A stretch of 64,000 bases of DNA from Mesocentrotus franciscanus (Eukaryota; Echinodermata; Echinoidea; Camarodonta; Strongylocentrotidae). This document shows, piece by piece, positions 30,862-40,975 of the stretch (within the stretch, counting starts at the first letter, position 1; every line of letters starts with the position of its first letter). The notes under the pieces were generated by a model that worked only from the letters and a program-made list of their open reading frames with translations, had not been told where the DNA came from and searched no databases. The DNA lies in contig CP137680.1 in NCBI GenBank assembly GCA_037976565.1, forward strand, positions 22,087,533-22,151,532. The letters are read 5' to 3'. A program made the translations under genes and the position numbers.

Positions 30862-31353
30862 GATCCCTACTCTTTGAGGGGGTAGGAGAAAGCAAGTTTA
30901 CGTCATATTATTCCAGGAAGTGCCTGAAAATGCACGTAATATGTGGTTCTAAAATTGCAAATGCTTCCTACTCAGATCCAGACCCACCCCCGCTTGGTCG
31001 CTCTGCTCCCTCGCCGCTGACGCCTCGCTCCATCGTTTTTCAGATATTTCACCCCATGCGATTTTGTGCCCCCGTAAGAAATTCCTGGATCCGCCACTGC
31101 AGATAATGTATTGTAAGAATCGTATTGAAAAACTGGAAAGTGTATTTGTAAGGACATATATTTTAAAGAGAATTGTTAAGATTCTGTTCGATACGAATCA
31201 GATAATTCATTGTATTAATTGTATTGCAAAATGTGAAAGGGTCTTTGAGAGGACATATATGCCACACGGTCCAATTAAAACAAATATTACTATTAGAGGT
31301 GGCCTCTTCTGCCATAACCTGAAAAGAAATGCGAAGAAATACAAAAACAAAAA

Positions 31354-31698
31354 ATGTTTGGACAAAAAAACATAGAAATCTGTTATTGGAATGTAAATGG
31401 GATTTACAAAAGATGGGATGGGACAAAATCTTCTTCCAAACTCGACGAACAAGATTTCGTGAATGTTTTTAATCAATTTGACATCATCTGTTTGGCAGAA
31501 ACGAAAATTGGACCGAAGGAAAGTATGTCGTTACAAGGATATGCTGAAAAGATCATTTGCAGAAAGAGGCATAAAAATGCGAAATCGGACTCTGGTGGCT
31601 TGGCCTTATACGTTAAACAGGCTATTAAACATCGCGTTACTATTATCAATAATACCTCTAGCGAATTCTGCTGGATAATATACAAATATACAAAGCTG
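31354..31698 (+). pseudogene. LINE endonuclease, N-terminal block
   Basis: Encodes 'CYWNVNGIYKRW' and 'FDIICLAETKIGPKES', the N and E motifs of apurinic-type endonucleases (family N-V-N-G and x-E-T-x), then 'SGGLALYVK'. The frame stops in the insertion at about 31,700 just after 'EFCWIIYKYT'. Confidence 0.8.
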
Positions 31699-31699
31699 T

Positions 31700-31843
31700 G
31701 AGAAAGAATTGTGGAAATTATTTATCTGAGGTCGAGGGACTGGCAAAGTACTATTTTTTCCGAGGGGCGAAGCCCCGAGGAAAAAATAGTAGCTATAATT
31801 GCCAGTCCCTCCGAAGATATATAATTTCCACTATTCTTACGAA
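31700..31843. repeat. Hairpin within the LINE insertion
   Basis: The inverted arms 'gtggaaattatttatctgag', 'gagggactggc' and 'ctattttttcc' pair with 'ggaaaaaatag', 'gccagtccctc' and 'atataatttccac'. The loop 'gaggggcgaagccccg' is itself palindromic. It is probably one end of a foldback element. Confidence 0.75.
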
Positions 31844-32008
31844 CTAAATGCTTGGTATATTTGTTTTATATCCCTTCTTCACGATCCGAATCGATTACCT
31901 ACGGTATAAGCTACCAGTTGATCTGGATCGAGCGCTATATAGCGCGGGGCTAAAGTACCGGTGACTTGCGCCGATACTGCAGGCGGCAAGGTTATGAGCA
32001 GTCTGTAA

Positions 32009-32400
32009 GGTGGTGTGACCATATAGTTCGTGCGTGACCTAATTAGTAATTCGCCATCTATAAAAATCGGTAAGATTTCTAAAATCTGAAACCACCAATA
32101 AAAAAAGGAATATAAAATTACTCAAAGACGGAATTTTCTTCGGAATTGGGTATGAAATCATGAATGTATCGACAAAAGATCAGCAAATTTTGCAGTCATT
32201 TGCGAAAAATTAATAACTTACCGATAAGGGTCTGGAAACCTTAATTTTGAGAACAGAAATCCTCAAAACTGTAGGTAAGAAGCAGTACCAACTTATTGTA
32301 TGATATATTGCCTTGCAAATTATGAAATTTCCTTATTTTTTATGGATCGCTCTGTTTTATAAGTCAGCTGTAAACCCTTGTAAGGACTCACTCAGCTGGT
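32009..32400. mobile_element. Family B element fragment (uninterrupted relative of 6,043-9,406)
   Basis: It begins GGTGGTGTGACCATATAG and carries, in reverse order, 'gacaaaagatcagcaaattt', 'ataacttaccgataaggg', 'gtctggaaa', 'ttgcaaattatgaaattt' and 'tcagctgtaaaccc'. It serves as an empty-site reference for three insertions in the 6-9 kb copy. Its other end is not clear, and 32,401-32,587 is unassigned. Confidence 0.7.
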
Positions 32401-32587
32401 CGTCTGCTTGTTCGAATTTAACATACATTTTGTCAATGAGCAGTGAGCATGCGCAGTAGTGCCTTGGAAGAAAATAGCAAAGAGAGCATGCGCAGTTCTG
32501 CCCATGAAAAAATAGTGAAAAATATTCGGAGCTCTGGGAGAGATTTTTTTTTAATAGTGAAATTATATTTTATCACGTGACCACCAA

Positions 32588-33691
32588 TTGACCAATCATG
32601 TATTTAGAAAACTCATCGGTCCGTTAGCATTTACACTTTTCTCATCTCCATTAGAGGATGTCATTAAACACCATGGCATATCGTGTATGACTTATGCAGA
32701 CGACACTCAAATTTACCTCGTGCTAAAGAAGGATAACCATGCTGTTGCTCTACAAAGACTCAGTGCATGTTTTACAGACATTAAGAATTGGTCCATACAG
32801 AATGGATTGAAATTAAATGAAAATAAGACGGAGTGTATACACTTTGTTAGCAGACATAGGACTTGTAGTCCGATTGATGATGTATGTCTTGATGGTACTG
32901 ACATAGAATGTTCTACAGGTGCTAGAAACCTTGGGGTCACATTTGATAATAATCTATCTCTGAAGACTCATGTGAACAATGTATGCAGATCTGCCTCATT
33001 TGCGTTGCATAAAATCGGTAGCATCCGTCAGTTTCTTACTAAAAAGACCACCCAGAGACTTGTTCAGTCACTGGTCATGTCTCGTATTGACTTTTGCAAC
33101 ATTCTTCTGTATGGTCTACCTGATGCACAAATTAACAAATTGCAGAGAGTACAAAATTCAGCTGCTAGACTTATTGCAAAGCGTCGTTCACGTGAGTCCA
33201 TCACTCCACTGTTGAGGGAGCTTCACATGCTAAGAGTCCGGGAACGAATTGATTTTAAGATCCTCTTGCTGACTTTCCAATGTTTGACAAAAACAGCTCC
33301 AGTCTACCTTCAAAGGCTGATATCAGAATACTTACCCTCCCGCAACCTGCGCTCAAACAAGAAATCACTCTTAATAGTTCCTGCCACCAATACCCAGTCT
33401 TATGGTTCCCGAACTTTTTATGCAGCATCCCATCAACTCTGGAACAATTTACCTCAATGTATAAAACAAGCAGATTCAACAGACAAATTCAAATCCATGT
33501 TAAAAACCTACTTTTTTGTTAAATAGCCTTTTTCATTTGCATATGCAGCCCCCTCGATTGTCCACTATCTATTATGTATAACTTAATATTTGGCTGTAAT
33601 TCCTTCTCTTTCTATTTTTCTTAAGCGCTTAGAGACATATTTTGTGATAAGCGCTATACAAATGTTGTTAATTATTATTATTATTATTATT
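32588..33691 (+). mobile_element. 5'-truncated CR1/L2-like LINE
   Basis: A 312-codon frame to 33,526 begins in the reverse-transcriptase palm: 'GPLAFTLFSSPLEDVIKHHG', then 'CMTYADDTQIYLV' with the catalytic YADD. It continues through the thumb ('WSIQNGLKLNENKTECIHF') to the C-terminal tail 'QLWNNLPQCIKQADSTDKFK'. A 3' UTR with 'aagcgctatacaaatg' and a TTA microsatellite tail (about 33,668-33,691) follows, where the host LINE endonuclease resumes. The frame is open over its full remaining length, so the insertion is fairly young, but the 5' half of ORF2 is absent. Confidence 0.85.
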
Positions 33692-34000
33692 AGAAGGGAT
33701 ATAAAACTATACATAACAATACATCTGGTACATTAGCAAATGTATATATTTGTTTCGCCTACATAAGCCCAGAAAATTCTACCTCTCCATCAAACATAGA
33801 TATAATCGATGCAATAATGAAAGACATCGCAAAATATAAAAATCAAGGAAAGTGCATGGTTATTGGTGATCTAAATGCATATCATCAATACCATACCTGA
33901 TGCAAATGAGTTCAACTCAATGGACGACAGTAAAACACTACCTTTATCGACTTCATTGAGTTGTTCTGAGTCTATGACAAGGAGGAACCAAGACACCATT
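33692..34000 (+). pseudogene. LINE endonuclease, middle block
   Basis: Encodes 'ANVYICFAYISPEN' and 'CMVIGDLNAYHQ' (family G-D-x-N-A catalytic motif). A 1-nt frame change follows near 33,893, after which 'IPDANEFNSMDDSKTLP' and 'RRNQDTIA' continue up to the insertion at 34,001. From 33,901 this block was duplicated together with the left end of the inserted element. Confidence 0.75.
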
Positions 34001-34671
34001 GCCCGTATTCAATAAACTTCTTAAGCATGAAATCTAAGTACTTTTTCTTAAATTTTGGCTAAGAAAACAGTCTTAGCCAAAATGTGTATTCTATAACAGC
34101 ATTGGGGGATAAGAATTTTGCCTTAAGAGTAAGAAGAATTCTTAGATTTTATCTAAGAAAAAGGGCTTAAATAGCATGTCGTATTCTAATACAATCTAGA
34201 TATCTCAGATAAGTAAGAAATCTACCCTATATTTAAGCATAGGCTGAGGATGCTTAAATAGGGCTTCGGCACCGGCAGCTCAGTGCTGCAAATTAGTTCA
34301 ACTCAATGGACGACAGTAAAACACTACCTTTATCGACTTCATTGAGTTGTTCTGAGTCTATGACAAGGAGGAACCAAGACACCATTGCCCGTATTCAATA
34401 AACTTCTTAAGCATGAAATCTAAGTACTTTTTCTTAAATTTTGGCTAAGAAAACAGTCTTAGCCAAAATGTGTATTCTATAACAGCATTGGGGATAAGAA
34501 TTTTGCCTTAAGAGTAAGAAGAATTCTTAGATTTTATCTAAGAAAAAGGGCTTAAATAGCATGTCGTATTCTAATACAATCTAGATATCTCAGATAAGTA
34601 AGAAATCTACCCTATATTTAAGCATAGGCTGAGGATGCTTAAATAGGGCTTCGGCACCGGCAGCTCAGTGC
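33901..34671. repeat. 386-bp tandem duplication across a LINE/transposon junction
   Basis: 33,901-34,286 and 34,287-34,671 are almost identical, differing by one G in 'attggggg' and one base at the start. Each copy contains about 100 bp of LINE endonuclease and about 285 bp of the left end of the 34,001-38,469 element, so the duplication postdates that insertion. Confidence 0.9.
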
Positions 34672-34993
34672 TGCTGCATGCAATGTCGCTTCGGGTTGGA
34701 ATTACAAAACATACGGATGCGATGCATGCCGCGCTAGCGCAGCGCAGGTTATCAGTTGACCTATATCAACGTAAGCTTCGCGTAGGCCTACTAGCATCGA
34801 CGGCGCAGCCCGCAGTTCTTGTTTATGTTTGTTACTGTACTACGTACGATATAGCAAACGATCCAGCGTAGCATAAGATTATGCCTACTAGTCATAACAC
34901 TACTTTTAAATCATGACATGGCTGTCGTAAAGAAATCGTTTCTTATGCTAGGAGTCCACTGGGCCAGCGCCAGTTGGTGCCAGTTTGCGCCAA

Positions 34994-35280
34994 TGCAATT
35001 TACTGTGGCGCCTAGTGTCGCCAATAAGGTGCCTAGTGGCGTGTAGTCGCTCAAACTGCCTCCCAACTGGCTCGTGGTGGCCCGTAACGGCACCAAATTT
35101 GAATGTGGCGGCAAGAAAATTTCAAAATGTTTGAAATTTTCGTCGCGCCACTTGCATCGAGCAATCAGCGCCAAGTGTCCGCCAAGTGGCACCAAATGGC
35201 GCGAACATATCGCCCTTTGGCGCAAACAATCCGCCTATTGGAATCCACTGGAATGTAATGGCGCGCGCCAAGTTGAGTAC
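34994..35280. promoter_or_regulatory. Harbinger-1 left subterminal repeat zone
   Basis: Dense, partly palindromic copies of 'tggcgcc', 'ccaagtgg', 'aatggcgcg' and 'cgccaaattg'-like words run inward from the terminal repeat. The mirror zone at 37,450-37,745 has the same words. Families of Harbinger and hAT elements use such subterminal motifs for transposase binding. The role here is inferred from arrangement only. Confidence 0.45.
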
Positions 35281-36042
35281 ACAGCCCAGCAACCCACCGC
35301 CAGTGCCCCCTCCAGAACCGGCACCACACAGGCAGAACCGTCCAGTGAGGACTCAGAACAGGAGTAGCAGTGTTTTTATTGACAGTTATGGAGCATTGTG
35401 TTTCTCACTATTTTTGACACTTAAGGAGCATGAATGTGATTGGACAGTTGGGTGACTGTTTTTGTAAGTGTGTGATGCATGCATATTTTTATTATGTCAT
35501 TAAAATACCATAAAAAATGTCATTTGTGATTTATTGTTGTCTTGTTACAAAGGTGTTGTGAATAATATATTGTTCTGGGCCAATTGGTAGAATGACTTAA
35601 ATGTTTAACAGTGAAATAATAAATACTGCCAAATATTAATGCATGTATTTTTTCTTAAATTACTATTTACTTTTGCTATTTAATAATTTACCAAACAGCA
35701 AAAGTACTTAGCAGTTTAGGAAATAAATTACATTTAGGAATATTTGGTAGACATTTTCTTATTTAAATGCTAAACATTAATAAATTTTGCATTCTATAAA
35801 TAACATTTCAGTACTACACCTTTATCATTTATAGGACATATTAAACAAAGAAATAATTGTCATGAGTGTTGGGCTTTATTACAATGTAATACAATTCAAC
35901 ACAATTCAATATGACAAATGTTTTCATACAATACAATATGACAAAGAGCACTTTGTTAACCAATGCATCACACCATTCCATAGTGAAATACAATATCACA
36001 ATCAATGTTTTCTAAAACAGTCTTTACTCCTGTGCAAAAGTA

Positions 36043-37362
36043 CTACAACTCTTGTCTAGACCATCTTATCCTGCCATGCAACCGCTCCCGCACTGTTGAA
36101 GTAATACTTGAGCGTATCCCTCTGGCGTTTGGCAATCTCAGTGTCCCTGTTTCCCTGATGGGCCTGTTCAAATCCTCAGTGATGGCGGCAGTTCTCCAAG
36201 CTCCAGGGATGAGGTTGTGCTGGGCATCCTCCTGGTCCAACATGCGGACGTTCAGTGCCTGATAGCGCTTCCTGATGAGGTTGTGCAGCATAACGGCAGC
36301 TTCAACAAGCAGGCGGACTGTGTCTGGTTCCTGTCTCATCTGGCCAAGGAAGCACTGGAACCGCAGAGCCAGAATACCAAAGGCATTTTCAACCACACGC
36401 CTAGCCCTGGACAGCCTGTAGTTGAAGATCTTCTGCTGTTGGTCCATGTTACGACGGCCATAGGGCTTCATCATGTACGTCCTCATGGCGAAGGCATCGT
36501 CTCCCACGAAGAAGTACGGCATAGGGTGCTCTTCATCATCATGGGGAAGAGGAGCTGGATCTGGGATGCCTAAAGTGCCAGCTTCAATGCACTCCTTCAG
36601 TTCACCGTTGTAGATCTGGGCATCAGACTGATGGCCAACCCCACCCACATCGATCCACAGGAACTGGTACTTTGAATCTACCAGAGCCATCAGGACAACC
36701 GAGAAGAACTGCTTGTAGTTGAAGTAAAGGCTGCCTGATTTGTTGGGCTTCTGGAGACGGATGTGCTTTCCATCATAGGCTCCCAGACAGTGAGGAAGAT
36801 TCCATCTGGCTTCAAAATCACCTGCAACCTCAAGCCAGCCTTCATTGGTTGTGGGGAGGGAGATGACTTCTGCAGCATACTCATCCACTATCGCTCTGGC
36901 TACATCAGGGACAAACTTCTGGATGGTTTCCTTGCCCACTCGGAAGTTGTAAGACAGCTCGGCATAGGTGGCCCCAGTGGCGAGATGGCGCAGGAAGACG
37001 GACAACTTGAGACCAGGGGGAATGGCCTTCCTGAAGTGGGTGTCCTTCTTCTGCAAGTGGGGTGTAAGCCTGACCAACAGGTCATCAAACATCTCTGGGG
37101 ACACCCTGGTGTAGTTCTTGAACTTCCTTCTGTCATTCTCCCCAAGCTCTTCCATCAAAGTGTGGTACTGTCCACGTTCGGCCCTCAACTGTGGGTGGAG
37201 CATGGGTCTAAACCACCAGTTGTGCTTCCTTTTCTTCTTAGGAGGCTCTTCTTCTTCAGGATTGGCCAGCATAAGTTGATAGGCAGTGGCCACCTCAGCA
37301 TCTCTCATCATCTTCTGATGGAGCAGCATCATCACTCCAACATTATCAAAAGCCTCAGACAT
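36043..37362 (-). CDS. PIF/Harbinger DDE transposase, intact
   Basis: 439 residues, ATG at 37,362, stop at 36,043. An acidic-basic N-terminus with 'PPKKKRKH' (residues 40-47, nuclear-localisation type) is followed by a helix-turn-helix-like region (about 110-165) and the DDE_Tnp_4 catalytic domain. Probable catalytic residues are D197 in 'GAYDGKHI', D247 in 'GHQSDAQIY' and E325 in 'RRVVENAFGI'. 'YFFVGDDAFAMRTYMMKPY' (about 283-301) is also typical. Harbinger transposases cut and paste at TTA/TAA targets, matching the flanks. Length and domain order are normal and there are no stops or frameshifts, unlike nearly every other mobile-element protein in the window. It may have been active recently. 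A domesticated HARBI1-like host gene is unlikely given the intact ends. Confidence 0.95.
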   Translation of the reverse strand: MSEAFDNVGVMMLLHQKMMRDAEVATAYQLMLANPEEEEPPKKKRKHNWWFRPMLHPQLRAERGQYHTLMEELGENDRRKFKNYTRVSPEMFDDLLVRLTPHLQKKDTHFRKAIPPGLKLSVFLRHLATGATYAELSYNFRVGKETIQKFVPDVARAIVDEYAAEVISLPTTNEGWLEVAGDFEARWNLPHCLGAYDGKHIRLQKPNKSGSLYFNYKQFFSVVLMALVDSKYQFLWIDVGGVGHQSDAQIYNGELKECIEAGTLGIPDPAPLPHDDEEHPMPYFFVGDDAFAMRTYMMKPYGRRNMDQQQKIFNYRLSRARRVVENAFGILALRFQCFLGQMRQEPDTVRLLVEAAVMLHNLIRKRYQALNVRMLDQEDAQHNLIPGAWRTAAITEDLNRPIRETGTLRLPNARGIRSSITSTVRERLHGRIRWSRQEL

Positions 37363-37449
37363 ATCAAAATTGTAAATATTTAGTAGAGATGTTGTTCATA
37401 CAGCAGCTGAGGAGGGTCTGAACCAGGTAGCCGATGGCCGGTATTTATA

Positions 37450-37745
37450 TAGTCGGCAAGTAGCGCCAAGCGGCGGCAAGTTCAAACCAATTTGGCGACT
37501 TTTGGCACAAACTAATCACCAAGTGGCGCAAAGTAGCCGTCTATTGGCGCGAATGGCGCCAACAGGGTGAATTTTGGAATCAAATGGCCGTGTAATGGCG
37601 CGAACTGGCGCAACATTTTGGAGCAAGCCGGGTGGCATTTGGCGCACGCCATATGGCACCCAGTTTATTCCACTTGGCGACACATGCCGAGCGGACATTA
37701 ATTCGGCGCCACAGCGAGCCACTACGCGCCAATCACATAATCTTT
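37450..37745. promoter_or_regulatory. Harbinger-1 right subterminal repeat zone and likely promoter side
   Basis: Contains repeated 'aagtggcgc', 'ttggcgcg', 'aatggcgc' and 'tggcgaca' words. It lies between the terminal repeat and the transposase ATG. 'gtatttatatag' at about 37,440-37,451 is TATA-like and about 80 bp upstream of the ATG. Its use as a promoter is inferred. Confidence 0.4.
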
Positions 37746-38469
37746 GGCGCGAACTGGCACCAACTGGCGCTGGCCCAGTGGACTCCTAGCATTAGTCATG
37801 CATTGGCATTAATGGAAACGGGGAGTAATGTGTCATCGGCATAATGCTAGGTGAGACAAAAATTGTTTTATTATGAGTCTGATAAAGGTTACATTTAGCT
37901 ATTAATTAATTTTAGGCTAGGCTAGCTATATAGCAGTAGACGATGTCAAGGGTAGCTCCAAATCCAATGCTAGCGTCGGTCGGCTGGCTACTCATAGACC
38001 CTGCGGCCGCGGCATAAGAAGCCCGGTTTGGGCTCTTCGAAGATGTTTGACAGAAAAGTATAAAAAGAATACCGTTGATGTTAGATCTAGTCTCAGGGGG
38101 TCTTGACTAGACTGCCCTACTAATGTTTAGTGTCAGTTGGTCAAGCCCAAAACAATTATGTGAGCATCGTTCCTCCCTTGCACTCTATCTCCCATACGTT
38201 TTGTGTATAATTTCCGTGCGGGGCGATTTTTATTTTAACACGCAAATTGCATAGGCAAATTGAGCTGCAATTCAGTCGCTCGAGTCGACCAAATTGACTT
38301 TCCAAAATGACGTCATCGGGTCTAAGAATTTGTCTTATCTGTCGTCTTAGCTAAGACAAACTGCTTTACGTGTTTAGAATACGGCTAAGGCAACTTTCTT
38401 AACCCAGACACATTCTTAGACATTTTCTTAGACTTAAGAAAAATGTCTTAAATTTTATTGAATACGGGC

Positions 38470-38967
38470 CCAGGCCCGTAAACAAAAGAGGGAAAGACGT
38501 AATCCAATTTTGTAAAGCATGTGATCTAAGCATTGTCAATGGACGCAAATTGGGTGACCTGACTGGAAATATAATATATAAATATAATACCGAGCGTAAT
38601 AGATTACGTTTTAGCTGAAAAAGAAGCTATGGACGATATTCTTTACTTTTATCTGAAAGACCTGAATATTTTCTCAGATCATTGCCCCATTGTTACAACT
38701 CTTAAATCGAGTATCTATACAAATACTAAATCATGTAGAGTTGAAAATCAGGTGTTAAAGCCACACCCGAAAGCCTACATATGGGAGCCCCACATAAGCG
38801 ACGAAGCTTTTGTAAAAGCTCTGGGAATACCCCTCGTATTAGATAAAATAAAAGAAATAAACGACATGGTTTATAATCCAAATAGTCAAGGTATCGAAAG
38901 CGCAGTGAATGACATTACAAGCTGTATTTTAACAATTGCCGATAAAGCCAGAATAAGGCAAAAATAA
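38470..38967 (+). pseudogene. LINE endonuclease, C-terminal block
   Basis: Encodes 'GKDVIQFCKACDLSIVNGR' and, after one frame disruption near 38,600, 'DLNIFSDHCPIVTTLKSS' with the S-D-H motif that closes the endonuclease active site. It ends 'TIADKARIRQK' at a stop. The linker to the reverse transcriptase continues at 39,115. Confidence 0.8.
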
Positions 38968-39114
38968 GAAAGTAAGAAAGAAACGGAAGAAAAGACGAAG
39001 AATAGTAAGTGCCCAATGTTACGCACTAGGGCGTCGTGTAAAAACGCTGCGCAAATAAGTGTGTAGAAACCCTTTTGATCGAGGCTTCAGACAACTGTAT
39101 TACTTAAGAAAAAA

Positions 39115-40715
39115 ATGTTAAAACAGAAGCTGAGAGATGTAGTACGCAAAGAGAGAAATCAGATCATTGACAAATTGTATAATCTGTATAGTGAAAACCC
39201 TAAGGAATATTGGAATCTGATAAAGGATCTAGAAAATTTTCACACTGAAAGGAAAAGACCTGCAAACAGTATAAAACCAAACATGTGGTTTGACTATTTC
39301 AAGAACCTTATGAACAAAAATCAAAAATTGTCAAAAGAACAAAAAGAAATTAAAAACTTTACGGACGACGCAATACTGCAAAAAAAACTTCTCATCCTTA
39401 GATTTTAAGATAACTCCAAACGAAGTACTAGGATGTATTGAAAAATTTGAAAAGAAATAAAGCCCCAGCAAATAATTCAATTTTAAACGAAATGCTGATG
39501 AAGGCAAGCCGATTTGTGTTGTCACCGATATTGGCAAAGATATTTAACTTAATCTTAATCAGTGGTTGTTTACCTGAAAACTGGTCAGTGAGCTTTCTAA
39601 AACCGCTTTATAAAAGTGGGTCTGTATGTGACCCCTCAAACTATCGAGGAATATGACTATCCAGTTGTCTTGGCAAATTATTTTGTGCGGTTTTAAACCA
39701 ACGTTTAGTACAGTTCCTTGAAGACAATGAACTTTTTAATCATATTGCGTTCACAGCGGGCTACAAAACGTCTGACCACGTTTGTTCTAAAAACATTAAT
39801 AGATAAATATGCAAGAGGCCGTGCAAAGAATGAAAAGAAAAGCTTATATATATGTTTTTATAGATTTAAGGAAAGCCTTCGACAATGTTTGGAGGGATGG
39901 TCTTTGGTATAAAATGTTAAAACAAGGTATTGGTGGTAATTTTCTGAGAGTGCTACATGACATGTATTCAAAATGTAAAGTATCCATAAAACTAGACGAG
40001 GGCGCCACCTCTTATTTCAATACAAATACCGGAGTGTCATTAGCCCGACATTATTCAATATGTTTTTACATGATGTTGTACATATTTTTGATACCACAGT
40101 TAGTGAACCCGTAACGCTACATGACAAGGACTTGAACTGCATAATTTATGCAGACGATCTAGCAATTATTTCTAGATCCCCTCAAGGAATGCAATACTGT
40201 TTAGATAAATTCACTCAATATTGTAACTCTTGGATGTTGAATGTTAATGTCTCCAAAACTAAAATAATGATATGCAATAAGTCAGGCAGGTAAAATGATA
40301 AGAGTGAATTTGAAATAAACGGGGAAAAACTTAGCTCGGTAAAGGAAATGAAATATTTAGGCATTGTTTTTAGTAATAATGGATCGTTCAAAACGGCGAC
40401 AAGGGACTTAGCGGATAAGGCCAGGAGAGCATTATTTAAACTTTATAAATCTTTCGGCAATTATACGCAACTATACAACCTATTTTGCTTTATGGATCCG
40501 AACTTTGGGGTGCTAGTGCAATAGACATGAAGACAATTCTTCAAATAGAAACAGGGAAAACAGGACTTTATTATAAAAACGATTTTGAGAAAGTACACAT
40601 TCAGTGTTGTAAAAATATCTTAGGGGTAAACCGCAAATGCAGCAATTTAGCCGTTTCAGCTGAAATTGGAAGGCATCCTCAACTTATTCAAATTGCAATA
40701 AACATGCTCAAATCG
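39115..40715 (+). pseudogene. LINE linker and reverse transcriptase
   Basis: Blocks in order are 'NPKEYWNLIKDLENF' (linker, 39,205), 'NKAPANNSILNEML' and 'LPENWSVSFLKPLYKSG' (reverse transcriptase fingers, 39,450-39,620), 'IDLRKAFDNVWRDGL' (palm A, about 39,860), 'LNCIIYADDLAIIS' with YADD (about 40,140), 'EMKYLGIVFSNNGS' (about 40,350) and 'LGVNRKCSNLAVSAEIGRHP' (C-terminal, about 40,630). A TGA at 39,654 and several frameshifts (near 39,415, 39,780, 40,045, 40,295 and 40,480) break it. Homology ends at about 40,715, where unrelated DNA begins. Confidence 0.85.
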
Positions 40716-40970
40716 TCGCTGATTTTACGAACCGGCGTACGAAGCGTTTTTCGTGTCAATTTTCGATTTCAATAGTTTTACATATTCTGAATGATATTAC
40801 AATAATCAACCTTTCTGCAAAAATTTTAGGTCATAAAACGCTTTAATTAAAAAGTTATTCGATTTTATAAAATGTGTGCGCTATGTATGCCAGTTCGTAA
40901 AGCTCGAGTTAACGCGCGAAAAGGAATTTGTTGATTTTACGAACCGGCACGCTTAACTATAACTAGTCTG
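40716..40970. other. Unassigned DNA with a repeated 16-mer
   Basis: 'gattttacgaaccggc' occurs twice in direct orientation (about 40,719 and 40,934), about 215 bp apart. This may mark a small element lying at the end of the LINE. Confidence 0.4.
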
Positions 40971-40975
40971 CTAGC

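Larger units (their letters stand above)
29109..31099. mobile_element. CAGTGGCGGATCC-ended element, outer copy
   Basis: The ends CAGTGGCGGATCCAGG and CCTGGATCCGCCACTG are perfect 16-bp inverted repeats. A 5-bp duplication CAGAT abuts both (29,104-29,108 and 31,100-31,104). Inside are a long polypurine tract, unassigned DNA, and a second copy of the family (29,740-30,861). There is no transposase. Ends starting CAGNG and 5-6-bp duplications would fit a variant hAT group, but this is inference. Confidence 0.75.
34946..37791 (-). mobile_element. PIF/Harbinger transposon (Harbinger-1), structurally complete
   Basis: A 2,846-bp element with 48-bp terminal inverted repeats (start TGCTAGGAGTCCACTGGGCC) carrying one mismatch. 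A TTA duplication sits at both ends (34,943-34,945 and 37,792-37,794), the canonical PIF/Harbinger target. It encodes one intact transposase on the minus strand. Both subterminal zones contain many TGGCGC, GGCGCGAA and AAGTGGCGC words, likely transposase-binding sites. The usual second Harbinger protein (Myb/SANT-like) is not evident. Confidence 0.92.
34001..38469. mobile_element. GCCCGTATTCAATAAA-ended DNA element hosting Harbinger-1
   Basis: Left end GCCCGTATTCAATAAA (repeated at 34,387 by the tandem duplication). Right end TTTATTGAATACGGGC is a perfect 16-bp inverted match. Subterminal DNA on both sides is rich in 'ttcttaag' and 'cttagctaag' words. LINE endonuclease coding resumes immediately to the right ('VNKRGKDVIQFCKACDLS'). 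Without the nested Harbinger-1 and the duplication it would be about 1.2 kb and shows no transposase. The target duplication cannot be fixed because of the local rearrangement. Confidence 0.75.
31354..40715 (+). mobile_element. Non-LTR retrotransposon, broken by nested insertions
   Basis: Four separated blocks on the + strand read as one ORF2 in order: endonuclease start (31,354-31,698), endonuclease middle (33,692-34,000), endonuclease end (38,470-38,967) and linker plus reverse transcriptase (39,115-40,715). The gaps are a composite insertion with a CR1/L2-like fragment (31,700-33,691) and a DNA element (34,001-38,469) that carries a Harbinger transposon. The order endonuclease before reverse transcriptase and the apurinic-type endonuclease motifs place it in the I/Jockey/L1-like group. 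I cannot assign the clade more closely. The upstream open frame 31,064-31,375 could be the end of an ORF1 but has no diagnostic motif. Confidence 0.85.

Noticed and set aside
34911..35225. Minus-strand frame at the left end of Harbinger-1
   Set aside because: It crosses the terminal repeat and the target duplication, so it cannot be a gene of the element.
35074..35455. Pro-rich open frames next to Harbinger-1 as a Myb-like partner gene
   Set aside because: They lie in the subterminal repeat zone, lack tryptophan-helix motifs, and run through TGGCGC arrays.
36217..37383. Open frames on the + strand across the Harbinger-1 transposase
   Set aside because: They are antisense shadows of the real minus-strand gene, which has the DDE motifs. 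The same applies to + frames over the Gypsy-2 pol region.
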